A DNA stretch of 61,321 bases. Source: Clostridia bacterium. GTDB taxonomy: Bacteria; Bacillota; Clostridia; Christensenellales; Borkfalkiaceae. The stretch covers positions 1 through 61,321 of the forward strand of contig JAFWXO010000029.1 in the NCBI GenBank assembly GCA_017545865.1, in the 5' to 3' direction. This document shows, piece by piece, positions 8,280-16,731 of this stretch. The first letter of the stretch is position 1; every line of letters starts with the position of its first letter. The translations under genes were made by a program, and so were the position numbers. The notes under the pieces were generated by a model. It did no database searches. It was not told the DNA's origin and saw only the letters and a program-made list of their open reading frames with translations.

Positions 8280-9713
8280 ATGAAAAAAGTTAGAACGAGA
8301 TTTGCACCCAGCCCCACGGGTTTTATGCATCTTGGTGGGCTTAGAACCGCCTTATACGCCTATTTATACGCAAAACATCACGACGGTGACTTTATTTTAA
8401 GAATAGAAGACACGGATAGGGAAAGATTTGTTGAAGGCGCGCTTGAAGTAATTTATTCTTCTCTCTTATCTTCAGGTCTTCGTTATGATGAAGGCCCTGA
8501 CGTTGGCGGAAACTACGGCCCGTACACTCAAAGCGAAAGAAAAGAAATTTATATGGAATACGCTAAAAAACTCGTTGAACTCGGTGGCGCGTATTACTGT
8601 TTCTGTTCTAAAGAAAGGCTTGAAACTTTAACGGATGAAAACGGAAACAGAAAGTATGATAAGCATTGTTTAAAACTTTCAAAAGAAGAAGTTGAAAAGA
8701 GAATTGCGAGCGGTGAAAGTTTCGTTATCCGCCAAAATATCCCCTTAGAAGGAACGAGCAGTTACGAAGATTTAATTTACGGCACGATTGAAGTTGACTA
8801 CGCTGAACTTGAAGATAACATCTTAATCAAGTCCGACGGTATGCCAACTTATAACTTCGCAAACGTAATAGACGATCACTTAATGGAAATCTCGCACGTT
8901 ATTCGTGGAACGGAATATCTTTCTTCCACCCCTAAATACAATCTTATGTACGACGCGTTCGGTTGGGAACGCCCCGTTTATATTCACCTTCCCACCATTA
9001 TGAAAGACGCTACTCGCAAACTTAGTAAGCGCTACGGCGACGCTAATTTTGACGATTTTATAAATAAAGGCTATATTGAAGAAGCGATAATAAATTACGT
9101 TGCTCTCCTTGGTTGGTGTCCTAAAAACAACGCCGAAAAAATGACTATTCCTGAAATGATTGAACTTTTCGATTTATCAGGCATTTCAAAATCACCTTCT
9201 ATTTTTGACGACGTTAAACTTCGTTGGCTCAACGGCGAATACTTAAAGGCGATGAGTGACGATGAGTTTTTAACCCGCGCAAAACCCTTCTTTGAAAAGA
9301 GCGAAGTTTCTAAACTTTACGATATTTCAAAGATTGCAAAGATTATAAAATCAAGAATTGAAATTTTATCGGATATTCCCGAAAAAGTTTCCTTCCTTGT
9401 TGAAAGACCGAGTTTTGATAGCGTTTTATACGAAAACAAAAAACAAAAGACTGACGCTACCGTTGCAAAACAAGTTTTACCGTTAGTTCTAACCGCGCTT
9501 TCGGAAATTGAAGATTTTTCAAACGATAATTTATTTAAAACACTTTCATCTTTATCTGAAACTCTTTCAATTAAATCACGCCAACTTTTCTACGTTTTAA
9601 GAATTGCTCTTACAGGCCTTGAAGTAACCCCCGGTGGCGCAACTGAAATCTTAGAAATTCTCGGCAAAGAAGAAAGTATTAAACGCGTTAAATCCGCCCT
9701 TGAACTTTTATAA
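8280..9713 (+). CDS. gltX: Glutamate--tRNA ligase
   Basis: A 477-residue class I aminoacyl-tRNA synthetase charging tRNA-Glu, and in many Firmicutes also tRNA-Gln for later amidation. The HIGH-type motif is in APSPTGFMHLGGLRTALY (residues about 8-25). The KMSKS counterpart is KLSKRYGD near residue 250. The C-terminal anticodon-binding domain covers the last ~150 residues. AAGGA precedes the ATG. A strong terminator follows. Confidence 0.96.
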   Translation: MKKVRTRFAPSPTGFMHLGGLRTALYAYLYAKHHDGDFILRIEDTDRERFVEGALEVIYSSLLSSGLRYDEGPDVGGNYGPYTQSERKEIYMEYAKKLVELGGAYYCFCSKERLETLTDENGNRKYDKHCLKLSKEEVEKRIASGESFVIRQNIPLEGTSSYEDLIYGTIEVDYAELEDNILIKSDGMPTYNFANVIDDHLMEISHVIRGTEYLSSTPKYNLMYDAFGWERPVYIHLPTIMKDATRKLSKRYGDANFDDFINKGYIEEAIINYVALLGWCPKNNAEKMTIPEMIELFDLSGISKSPSIFDDVKLRWLNGEYLKAMSDDEFLTRAKPFFEKSEVSKLYDISKIAKIIKSRIEILSDIPEKVSFLVERPSFDSVLYENKKQKTDATVAKQVLPLVLTALSEIEDFSNDNLFKTLSSLSETLSIKSRQLFYVLRIALTGLEVTPGGATEILEILGKEESIKRVKSALELL

Positions 9714-9732
9714 AATTTGATAAAAAACAATT

Positions 9733-9759
9733 AAAAACCGCCCAACAGGGCGGTTTTTT
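9733..9759. terminator. Bidirectional terminator gltX / SLOG gene
   Basis: AAAAACCGCCC and GGGCGGTTTTTT arms around a short loop, between two convergent genes. Confidence 0.88.
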
Positions 9760-10219
9760 ATATAAATATTACGTTTTTGTTTTTCTTTTTTGCGTAGTTT
9801 ACACAGTGTTTTGTTCCACCTATTTCAGCATACATATACGCAACGACTATTGAAGAATTATCCACCATATACATGTTTCTTTTTTGCATGCATCCGTCAA
9901 AATATTCTTCGCTTATAAAAACAACTTTATCCGCTTTTTCTATTGCGTTTTTATACTGCTCTTTTTGTTTACAAGTCCATAATTTATCTTGGTTTTTACA
10001 CGGCACGCAGGCAATAACGTCAATATTAAATTTCTTTTTGGTTTGCAAAATTTCAAAAACTTTTAAATCAAACCCTATCGCCATACCAACTAAAAAAGTT
10101 TTATATCCGTTGTTTATAAGTTTATCGATAACTTCACTTACTTTTTCATCGGAAAAATCTCTTTTCAAAACTCTATGCCCGGTAAAACAACAAGTTGTTG
10201 ATAAATCAAAATCTGTCAA
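9758..10219 (-). CDS. SLOG-family (YpsA/DUF1273-like) protein
   Basis: A 153-residue single-domain protein with the motif CFTGHR near residues 11-16 and a glycine-rich GMAIGFDL segment near 45-52. Together these define the SLOG/YpsA nucleotide-binding Rossmann fold. YpsA homologs influence cell division in some Firmicutes, and other SLOG proteins bind nucleotide-derived ligands. No catalytic function can be assigned here. The start overlaps the rsmG stop by 4 nt (ATGA), so it is translated from the rsmG message. Confidence 0.8.
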   Translation of the reverse strand: MTDFDLSTTCCFTGHRVLKRDFSDEKVSEVIDKLINNGYKTFLVGMAIGFDLKVFEILQTKKKFNIDVIACVPCKNQDKLWTCKQKEQYKNAIEKADKVVFISEEYFDGCMQKRNMYMVDNSSIVVAYMYAEIGGTKHCVNYAKKKNKNVIFI

Positions 10220-10899
10220 AGCGGTTTACTCCTTTCTTTTCCGTTTCCGCGCGGGTATTTATCGGGCGTGTTTTCTATTTTTTCAATAACGTAAATAACT
10301 CTTTCTCCTAATTCGTTAGAAAGATTGTATTTATATTCTTTTTTAAGTTTACCACCTAAAATTTTAACGGCGTTTTTAGCAAGGTCCATTTCATTATTAA
10401 CGCTTTTATAAGCGATAAAAACACCGCCTTTTTTAATAAGTGGCAAAGTGTACTCTGATAAAGTTTGCATATTTGCAACCGCTCTTGCGGTAACCACTTC
10501 AAAACTTTCTCTATAATTTTTATCTTTACCAAGATCTTCCGCGCGCTTATTTAAAACTACTGCGTTTAAAGAAAGTTTTTCAATCGCGTATTTTAAAAAT
10601 TCACACTTTTTACCAACGGACTCTACGAGAGTAAATTTTAAATCTTCCCTTTCTATCATAACAGGGATAGATGGAAATCCACCACCGCTACCTATTTCTA
10701 TAGCATTTGCGTTTTCAGGGAATAAAAAAGCGCCTTTTAAAGAATCTTCAAAATGTTTTATTTCAATCTCTTTATCATCTTTAATTGACGTTAAATTAAA
10801 CTTTTCGTTCCACTCTTTTAAAATATTTAAAAATAGTTTTAATTTTTCTTGTTTTTCTTCAGTTTTTAAAAAACCGTTACTTTTTAAAATCTCAAACAT
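10216..10899 (-). CDS. rsmG: 16S rRNA (guanine-527-N7)-methyltransferase RsmG
   Basis: A 227-residue SAM-dependent methyltransferase (GidB). The core EIGSGGGFPSIPVMIE motif holds the SAM-binding glycines. NLTSIKD near the N-terminus and VVTARAVANMQTL are family hallmarks. I start it at the ATG 6 nt after TATAAT; the upstream in-frame TTG lies inside the promoter. It is divergent from dnaN across a very AT-rich gap, as is common for rsmG genes near replication origins. Confidence 0.94.
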   Translation of the reverse strand: MFEILKSNGFLKTEEKQEKLKLFLNILKEWNEKFNLTSIKDDKEIEIKHFEDSLKGAFLFPENANAIEIGSGGGFPSIPVMIEREDLKFTLVESVGKKCEFLKYAIEKLSLNAVVLNKRAEDLGKDKNYRESFEVVTARAVANMQTLSEYTLPLIKKGGVFIAYKSVNNEMDLAKNAVKILGGKLKKEYKYNLSNELGERVIYVIEKIENTPDKYPRGNGKERSKPL

Positions 10900-10905
10900 A
10901 CGCTT

Positions 10906-10934
10906 ATTATAACACAAAATTATTAACTTTTCAA
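10906..10934 (-). promoter_or_regulatory. rsmG promoter, predicted leaderless
   Basis: TTGAAA, exactly 17 nt, TGT-extended TATAAT, then AAGCGT and ATG. It is an excellent promoter that places the transcription start at the start codon. Confidence 0.8.
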
Positions 10935-11244
10935 TTTTTTATTAACTTTAATTTTTCAACGTTGTTTATAACTTTGTTGATAATTTAAAAATTTTATTTT
11001 ACTTTCTAAAAACCGTTGATTTTTTACTTATTATTATATATAATATATATGTTAATTATATAATTATAGCGTTAATTTATCGTTTATATTTTTTTAACTT
11101 TTCAACTTTTTTTCAACTTCTTAAAATTTCTATTTTTTAGCATTTTAAGGTTATTTTTAAAGTTTTCAAGTTTTTTATAAACATATTAACGTTGCCTACT
11201 ATTATTACTATTTATATCTATAAAAATAAAGGAGAATATTATCT
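10935..11244. other. Very AT-rich intergenic region, candidate replication origin
   Basis: No gene is visible. DnaA-box-like 9-mers occur at 10975-10983 (TTATCAACA on minus, one mismatch to TTATCCACA), 10963-10971 (TTATAAACA on minus) and 11175-11183 (TTATAAACA on plus). The stretch around 11030-11070 is almost pure A/T and could be an unwinding element. It sits between rsmG and dnaN, near parABS. dnaA itself is absent, and gene strands do not switch clearly here, so the origin call stays tentative. Confidence 0.4.
11193..11221 (+). promoter_or_regulatory. Putative dnaN promoter
   Basis: TTGCCT, 17 nt, TATCTA, about 25 nt before the AAAGGAG-ATG of dnaN. The -10 match is moderate. Confidence 0.4.
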
Positions 11245-12345
11245 ATGAAATTCGTTGTAAACGGAAGTGAATTATCTGAAGCGGTTTCAAAAGTTGTTAA
11301 AGCAGTTTCAACAAAAACAACAAATCCAATATTAGAAGGTATTAAGTTAAAAGTAACGGGCGATGAACTTTCATTTTTAGCAACGGATACTGAAATTTCT
11401 ATTGAAAAAACTATTATTGCATCAACTTTTACCGAAGGTGAAACAGTTGTTCCCGGTAAAATGTTTGCAGAGTTTGTTAAAAAGATAGAAAATGAAGATG
11501 AAATAGAATTTACCTTCCTTGATAACCAACTTAAAATAAATTACGGTTCAAGCGAAGGTTTTATTCAAACTTTCCCTGCGGAAGAATTTCCTATTATAAA
11601 TAAAGATATAAAAGAAAAGTTTTTCTCAATTAAGCAAAAAGAGCTCAAAGAACTTATTTTAAAATCAAGTTTTGCATGTTCTCAAGACGAGGCAAGGCCA
11701 CTCCTTAAAGGATGCTTGCTTGAAATTGAAGATGATGAAATAACTTCCGTTGCGCTTGACGGGTTTAGGCTTGCTCTTTACAGAAAGAAAATTATTGAAA
11801 AGAGTGAAAATTTTAAAATTATCGTAAACGCTAGAACTTTAAACGAAATCGTAAGAATACTCGAAAACGATGAAGACGTTGTTACCATTATCGTTCAAAA
11901 GAACGTTTTAATGTGTGAAGTTAACGGAACTATTTTAATTTCTCGTTTATTAGAAGGCGAATACATTGATTATAGAAATATTATAAAGGAAGATTATTTA
12001 ACTTTAGTTAAAGTAAATAAAAATCAATTTTTAACTGCTATTGATAGAGCTTCCGCTTTAAATACTGACGTTAAAAAGATCGTTAAACTTGATATTAAAG
12101 AAAATTATATGTCTGTTTCGTCTTCAAGTGAAGCGGGCAAGATGAACGAAAACGTTATTATTAACCTTGAAGGTAAAGATTTAACTATTTCGTTTAACGC
12201 TAAGTTTATTATTGATAGTATTAAAGCTATTGACGATGAATTTATCAATCTTTACTTTAATAATAAGATAAATCCGTGCGTTATTAAGCCTTATTCCGGC
12301 AATGATTACTTATATCTTATAGTACCTTTAAGAATAAACGCTTAA
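11245..12345 (+). CDS. dnaN: DNA polymerase III beta subunit (sliding clamp)
   Basis: A 366-residue protein forming the dimeric ring that tethers the replicative polymerase. Three repeated clamp domains of about 120 residues are recognisable. Typical motifs include VSTKTTNPILEGIKL near residue 25, SQDEARPLLKG near 152 and the C-terminal IKPYSGNDYLYLIVPLRI. An AAAGGAG site precedes the ATG. Unusually, dnaA is not upstream, and the clamp is followed directly by rpmH-rnpA-yidD-yidC-jag on the same strand. Confidence 0.96.
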   Translation: MKFVVNGSELSEAVSKVVKAVSTKTTNPILEGIKLKVTGDELSFLATDTEISIEKTIIASTFTEGETVVPGKMFAEFVKKIENEDEIEFTFLDNQLKINYGSSEGFIQTFPAEEFPIINKDIKEKFFSIKQKELKELILKSSFACSQDEARPLLKGCLLEIEDDEITSVALDGFRLALYRKKIIEKSENFKIIVNARTLNEIVRILENDEDVVTIIVQKNVLMCEVNGTILISRLLEGEYIDYRNIIKEDYLTLVKVNKNQFLTAIDRASALNTDVKKIVKLDIKENYMSVSSSSEAGKMNENVIINLEGKDLTISFNAKFIIDSIKAIDDEFINLYFNNKINPCVIKPYSGNDYLYLIVPLRINA

Positions 12346-12350
12346 AAAGT

Positions 12351-12379
12351 TTGACAAAAGTTAAAATAAAAAGTATAAT
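12351..12379 (+). promoter_or_regulatory. Strong promoter of rpmH
   Basis: A perfect TTGACA, 17 nt, TATAAT sits just after the dnaN stop, about 40 nt before rpmH. High expression is expected for a ribosomal protein gene. Confidence 0.93.
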
Positions 12380-12421
12380 CTTTAAGCAACATTAAAATAA
12401 AACTTTAAGGAGTTTACAATT

Positions 12422-12556
12422 ATGAAAAGAACTTACCAACCTAAAAAAAGACAAAGAAGTAAAGTACACGGCTTCAGAAAGAGAATGGCTTCTAAAAACG
12501 GCAGAAACGTTTTAAAGAGAAGAAGAGCGAAAGGTCGTCATAAACTTTCCGCATAA
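12422..12556 (+). CDS. rpmH: Ribosomal protein bL34
   Basis: A 44-residue very basic protein starting [19 protein letters not shown] and ending AKGRHKLSA, which is the standard bL34 pattern. It is part of the 50S subunit. AAGGAG lies before the ATG. It is followed after 4 nt by rnpA, the universally conserved rpmH-rnpA order. Confidence 0.97.
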   Translation: MKRTYQPKKRQRSKVHGFRKRMASKNGRNVLKRRRAKGRHKLSA

Positions 12557-12560
12557 AATT

Positions 12561-12884
12561 TTGGAAACAAGACTTAAAAAACAAAAAGATTTTGACGCTG
12601 TTTTTAATAAAGGGGATAGAATTTATACTAAAACGGTTACTCTTTTATATATTAAGAAAGAGAGTTTTAAGTTTGGTATAAGTCTATCTAAAAAACACGG
12701 CAAAGCCCATTTAAGAAACTATATTAAAAGACTTATTAGGGCTTGCGTTCGTGAAGTTATTAAAGACGGCGTTAATCCATATTATATAGTCGTTTTACCA
12801 AAAGTTAGGGAAAATTACGTTTTCAGTGAAATTAAAAACGATATTTTTTATGCTTTAAAGAAAGGAAAAATAATAAGTGATTAA
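12561..12884 (+). CDS. rnpA: Ribonuclease P protein component
   Basis: A 107-residue basic protein that assists RNase P RNA in tRNA 5' maturation. The N-terminal RLKKQKDFDAVFNKG and the RNR-type signature LRNYIKRLIRACVRE are clear. The only reasonable start is TTG 4 nt after the rpmH stop, with no good ribosome site, so expression is probably coupled to rpmH. Its end overlaps yidD by 8 nt. Confidence 0.92.
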   Translation: METRLKKQKDFDAVFNKGDRIYTKTVTLLYIKKESFKFGISLSKKHGKAHLRNYIKRLIRACVREVIKDGVNPYYIVVLPKVRENYVFSEIKNDIFYALKKGKIISD

Positions 12885-13119
12885 GAAAATACTTTCTCTA
12901 CCTATAAAGTTTTACCGTAAAACTATTACTCATATATTGCCGTCGAAGTGTATCTTTAAGCCGTCGTGCTCGGAGTATGCTCTTGAAGCGCTAAAAAAGA
13001 GAAACGTTTTCGTGGCGATAGGTCTTATAATATGGCGAATACTCAGGTGCAACCCCTTATCTCAAGGCGGTTTTGATCCCGTGCCTGACAGCAAGAAAAA
13101 TTTAAAATGGGTTCTTTAA
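12877..13119 (+). CDS. yidD: Membrane protein insertion efficiency factor YidD
   Basis: An 80-residue protein with the family-defining CIFKPSCSEYALEAL and NPLSQGGFDPVP motifs. An N-terminal amphipathic segment suggests peripheral inner-face membrane association. It begins with GTG inside the rnpA end. It works alongside YidC, whose gene follows. Confidence 0.94.
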   Translation: MIKKILSLPIKFYRKTITHILPSKCIFKPSCSEYALEALKKRNVFVAIGLIIWRILRCNPLSQGGFDPVPDSKKNLKWVL

Positions 13120-13134
13120 TTTTTAATTAAAGAA
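13112..13134 (+). other. AT-only hairpin before yidC
   Basis: TTCTTTAATT and AATTAAAGAA can form a 10-bp stem with a 3-nt loop directly ahead of the yidC ribosome site (AAGGAAG). It may tune translation or be an mRNA processing site. No T-run follows, so it is not a terminator. Confidence 0.4.
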
Positions 13135-13146
13135 TTTAAGGAAGAT

Positions 13147-14403
13147 ATGGAATTATTAAACGTTTTAACAAAACTTCCTATTTCGGTATACGATGGAAAT
13201 TTAGGTAACGTTGAACTTACGGGTCTTACAAAACTCGTTGCAAACATTATCGATAAATTTTCAATCGGTGGTTATATCGCAATAGGTATTCTTTTATTTA
13301 CGCTACTTCTTAAAATTATTCCACTCCCACTTGATATTTACTCAAGAGTAGCAACCAAGAAGAACGCACTCCGTATGGAACGCATGCGCCCAGAACTTGA
13401 AAAACTTCAAAAACAATACGCAAACAATAAAGAACTTTATCAAAAAAAGATGATGGCTCTTTATAAAAAGGAAGGTTATTCCACTTTCGCGTCTTGTTTA
13501 CCAACGATTTTCACGCTCGTTTTCTTCATTTTGGTAATTTCGGCGTTCAATCAATACTCCGCTTATCATAAAGTTGACGTGTTTAACCAAATGGCAGTTT
13601 CTTACAGCCAAGAAATTAGATACGACGATAGAGTTAGCGTTTACGAGTGCACGGTTGACGGTGACGGTAATATTATTAGTCCTGACGTTGAAACCGCAAC
13701 CCCTATCGCTAAAGAAGATATTAAAGAAGAAAACAAACACTTATACGTTTATTACGTTCAAGACGAAGCTACTTTCAACGCCGTTATGAAAGACGCGCAA
13801 GACGCTGCCGCTGAAAAATATTTTGAACTTGCGGATAATCAAAAATTCCTTTGGGTTAGAAATATTTGGGTAGAAGACTTACCGTGGAAAAAGGCTTTCG
13901 TTAACAAGCAAACTTATAATAACGCAACGTTTACCTACTCTAAGGGTTGTTCTTGTAAAGGAACTACTATTGAATCAAGCATCAATAACGACCAAGTTTA
14001 CGATATTTTAACCGGATCTTCTCTTCTTGATGAAGAAAAAGCAAAACCCAACGGTTTCTTAATTTTGGTTGCTTTATCAATCGGTAGTATGTTCTTATCT
14101 CAAATCGTAATGAGCAAGTCGCAAAAAGCGCAACTTGAACTTCAATCGGTTGATCAAACTGCTGCTCAAACTAACAAAATGATGAAGTGGATGATGCCTA
14201 TTATGTTCGGTATTTTCTCGTTCATGTACACGGCGTCCTTCTCACTTTACCTTATCGTAAGCACACTCTTTAGTATGGTTTCAACAGTTATTATCAACAA
14301 AATCGTTGAAAGAAAGTTTGTAAAACGCGTTGCTCGCGAAGAAGAAGAAAAGTACAATAAAAGATACGCTCACATATTAAAAAACAAAAATAAAGACGAA
14401 TAA
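13147..14403 (+). CDS. yidC: YidC/OxaA-family membrane protein insertase with large insertion
   Basis: A 418-residue protein that inserts and folds membrane proteins. The hydrophobic span at about 41-62 is followed by the cytosolic MRPELEKLQKQYANNKELYQKKM hairpin (about 81-103). Another membrane span lies near 116-137, and further spans near 301-320 and 350-392. Gram-positive YidC proteins are usually 250-290 residues with a lipoprotein signal. This one lacks an obvious lipobox and carries about 160 extra residues between the second and third spans. The insertion is rich in acidic and aromatic residues with a CSC motif and should lie outside the membrane. The C-terminal tail is basic. Confidence 0.9.
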   Translation: MELLNVLTKLPISVYDGNLGNVELTGLTKLVANIIDKFSIGGYIAIGILLFTLLLKIIPLPLDIYSRVATKKNALRMERMRPELEKLQKQYANNKELYQKKMMALYKKEGYSTFASCLPTIFTLVFFILVISAFNQYSAYHKVDVFNQMAVSYSQEIRYDDRVSVYECTVDGDGNIISPDVETATPIAKEDIKEENKHLYVYYVQDEATFNAVMKDAQDAAAEKYFELADNQKFLWVRNIWVEDLPWKKAFVNKQTYNNATFTYSKGCSCKGTTIESSINNDQVYDILTGSSLLDEEKAKPNGFLILVALSIGSMFLSQIVMSKSQKAQLELQSVDQTAAQTNKMMKWMMPIMFGIFSFMYTASFSLYLIVSTLFSMVSTVIINKIVERKFVKRVAREEEEKYNKRYAHILKNKNKDE

Positions 14404-14415
14404 GAAGGTGTAAAA

Positions 14416-15210
14416 ATGGCTATATTTTACGGCAAGACCGTTGACGAAGCGATTGCAAACGCCCTTTCATCGTTAAACTTAGAAAAAGACCAAGTTGAAA
14501 TAACCGTTTTAGAAGAAGCGGCAAAAGGCTTTTTAGGCATCGGCTCGCACGACGCTAAGGTTGAAGTTTCTAAAAAGGTTGACGATGGCGAAAGAGCTGC
14601 AGATTTTCTTAACGGCATATTTGATATTTTAAAAATCCCCGCAACGACTAATCTTACTGAAAACGGAGATAAAATCGTTATTGATTTAATCACCACCAAC
14701 CCAACGGCTATTATAGGTTACCGCGGCGAAGTTTTAGATGCTCTTCAAACCTTAGCAGGCGCTGCCGCTAATATCGGGAAAGATGATTATAAGAAAGTTG
14801 TTGTAAACTGCGAAAACTATCGCGAAAAAAGAGAAGAAACTTTAAAGGTTTTAGCGCAAAGAGTGGCTGATAAGGCGGTTAAATACGGTAGAAAGTTCTC
14901 ACTTGAACCGATGAACCCCTTTGAAAGAAAGGTTATTCACTCTGCCCTTAGCGGTGATGAAAGAGTTAAAACCGAATCGGAAGGCGTTGAGCCCAACCGC
15001 TATATCGTCGTTATTCCTGAAAACTATAAAGAAGGAACTGACGTTGAGGTTTACGGCAAGCAAAAGCACTCCGAAAAAGAACGCGCGCCTCGTGGTGGCA
15101 ACAAGCGTTTTGACAAGCGTGACAAAAAAGAAAAAAGCGAAGTTATTCGCCTTGAAAAGAAAACTATCGGCTACGGCACGTTCCTTGGCAATAGCTTAAA
15201 AGAAGATTGA
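14416..15210 (+). CDS. jag: RNA-binding protein Jag/KhpB (EloR)
   Basis: A 264-residue protein with three parts: Jag-N domain (residues 1-50, FYGKTVDEAIANAL), a KH domain (about 80-150, with the loop IIGYRGEVLDAL) and an R3H domain (about 150-215, PMNPFERKVIHSAL). The C-terminal tail is charged. Homologs bind RNA and affect cell elongation and division in Firmicutes. Its position after yidC is the conserved yidC-jag arrangement. Two hairpins follow the stop. Confidence 0.93.
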   Translation: MAIFYGKTVDEAIANALSSLNLEKDQVEITVLEEAAKGFLGIGSHDAKVEVSKKVDDGERAADFLNGIFDILKIPATTNLTENGDKIVIDLITTNPTAIIGYRGEVLDALQTLAGAAANIGKDDYKKVVVNCENYREKREETLKVLAQRVADKAVKYGRKFSLEPMNPFERKVIHSALSGDERVKTESEGVEPNRYIVVIPENYKEGTDVEVYGKQKHSEKERAPRGGNKRFDKRDKKEKSEVIRLEKKTIGYGTFLGNSLKED

Positions 15211-15227
15211 TAACTTTATAATCGATT

Positions 15228-15275
15228 GCGGCAAACATTGATTGTTTGTCGCTTTATATTGCAAAAAAGCAATAT
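15228..15275 (+). terminator. Two hairpins after jag
   Basis: GCGGCAAAC/GTTTGTCGC (one G-U pair, 7-nt loop) is followed by ATATTGC/GCAATAT around A6. T-tracts are short and broken, so termination is likely partial and may allow read-through into the MATE gene. Confidence 0.45.
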
Positions 15276-15299
15276 TATAGTTTATTTAAGGATAAAACT

Positions 15300-16655
15300 A
15301 TGGTAAAAACGCATAAAAACGAAGTTAATATGACAACAGGCCCTATTTTTAAAGGGCTTTTACGAATAGCCGTACCAATAATGGTTATGAACGTTTTGCA
15401 AAGCCTGTTTAATATGATTGATATGTCAATGGTGGGAAGGTTTGTAAGCGACGGGGCTATGGGCTCGGTTGGCGCTTGCTCAACCCTTATCACTTTGATA
15501 ACGGGGCTTGTAATCGGCGTTGCAACTGGCTCTAACGTTGTTGTTGCTCGCCATATTGCAAAAAAGGATACGGAAAGCGTTGAAAAGGCGATAGGCACGT
15601 CGATAATGATTTCAATAGTTGGCGGTTTAATTCTCGTTTTGGTTGGTATATTCTTTGCTAAAACGTTTTTAAAGTGGATAAATACCGACGAGAGTTTGTT
15701 AGACGGCGCTATAACTTATTTCAGGCTCTATTTTATAGGTTGCCCTATCCTTTTATTATATAACTTCTCAGCGGCGATTCTTCGTTCTTCGGGAAACAGT
15801 AAAACCCCCATGTATTTTTTAACGCTCGCAGGCGTTATTAAAGTTGTAGCAAACTTTTTACTTTTAAAATACACTAATTTGACTATCGTTGGCGTTGCGG
15901 TTGCAACTATCGTTTCTTGGTCAGTATCTGGCGGACTTTGCTTTTACGTTTTATTAAAGGGCAACGGAACTGTTAAGTTTAAATGGTCAAGGCTTAGGTT
16001 TTACGGCTCTGAAGTTAAATCTATTTTACATATCGGTATTCCAACGGGTATTCAAACGGGAACTTACGCTATTGCAAACGTTATAATCGCCGCAACGGTT
16101 AACACTTTCGGCGCTCATGCAACTGAAGGCATCTCAATCGCTAATACCTTTGACGGAATTATCTATCAAATTGCAATCGCTCCAAGCTTAGCCGTTATGC
16201 CTTTCGTTTCACAAAACGTTGGTGTTAATAGTCCAAAACGCGTTAGAGAAACGGTTATTAAAGGTTGCGCGTTAGCGGTGGGAATATGCTCTATCTTTGG
16301 CGCGCTCTCGGCAATCTTTTCGGGCCTCCTTTCTTCACTTATCTCTAAAACCCCAGAAGTTATCGCTTACTCTAAACAAAAAATGGTTATAATATCAAGC
16401 ACCTATTTCCTGTGTGGCGTGCAAGACGTTTTTGGCGCAACCCTTCGCGGTATGGGTAAGCCTATTATCCCAACTATTACGTCACTCATATTCCTTTGTG
16501 GAATTAGATTTCCGTGGGTGTTTTTGATATTCCCACTTTATCCAAACTTAACGTTTTTATATCTCATTTGGCCGATCGGTTGGGTGTTAAGCATCATAAC
16601 GCTTGTTGTTGCGTTCGCAATATCTTTCAAAAAATTCAAACGCTCTTGCATATAG
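15300..16655 (+). CDS. MATE-family efflux transporter
   Basis: A 451-residue polytopic protein with about 12 hydrophobic spans in two halves. The FMGPIFKGLL-like start (TTGPIFKGLLRIAVPIMV) and the ILRSSGNSKTPMYF loop are typical of the Na+/H+-coupled multidrug and toxin extrusion family. I start it at the ATG preceded by AAGGA instead of an upstream TTG. Substrate unknown. It is only moderately similar to the two MATE genes near 46-48 kb. Confidence 0.88.
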   Translation: MVKTHKNEVNMTTGPIFKGLLRIAVPIMVMNVLQSLFNMIDMSMVGRFVSDGAMGSVGACSTLITLITGLVIGVATGSNVVVARHIAKKDTESVEKAIGTSIMISIVGGLILVLVGIFFAKTFLKWINTDESLLDGAITYFRLYFIGCPILLLYNFSAAILRSSGNSKTPMYFLTLAGVIKVVANFLLLKYTNLTIVGVAVATIVSWSVSGGLCFYVLLKGNGTVKFKWSRLRFYGSEVKSILHIGIPTGIQTGTYAIANVIIAATVNTFGAHATEGISIANTFDGIIYQIAIAPSLAVMPFVSQNVGVNSPKRVRETVIKGCALAVGICSIFGALSAIFSGLLSSLISKTPEVIAYSKQKMVIISSTYFLCGVQDVFGATLRGMGKPIIPTITSLIFLCGIRFPWVFLIFPLYPNLTFLYLIWPIGWVLSIITLVVAFAISFKKFKRSCI

Positions 16656-16686
16656 AAAAACCGCCTATAAGGCGGTTTTCTTTTTG
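16656..16686 (+). terminator. Terminator after MATE gene
   Basis: AAAAACCGCC/GGCGGTTTTC arms with a short TATAA loop and a following T5 run, immediately after the stop codon. Confidence 0.85.
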
Positions 16687-16731
16687 CTTTGTTTTTGATA
16701 AAAACACAGACAAAGTTTAGTTATAAGGCGT

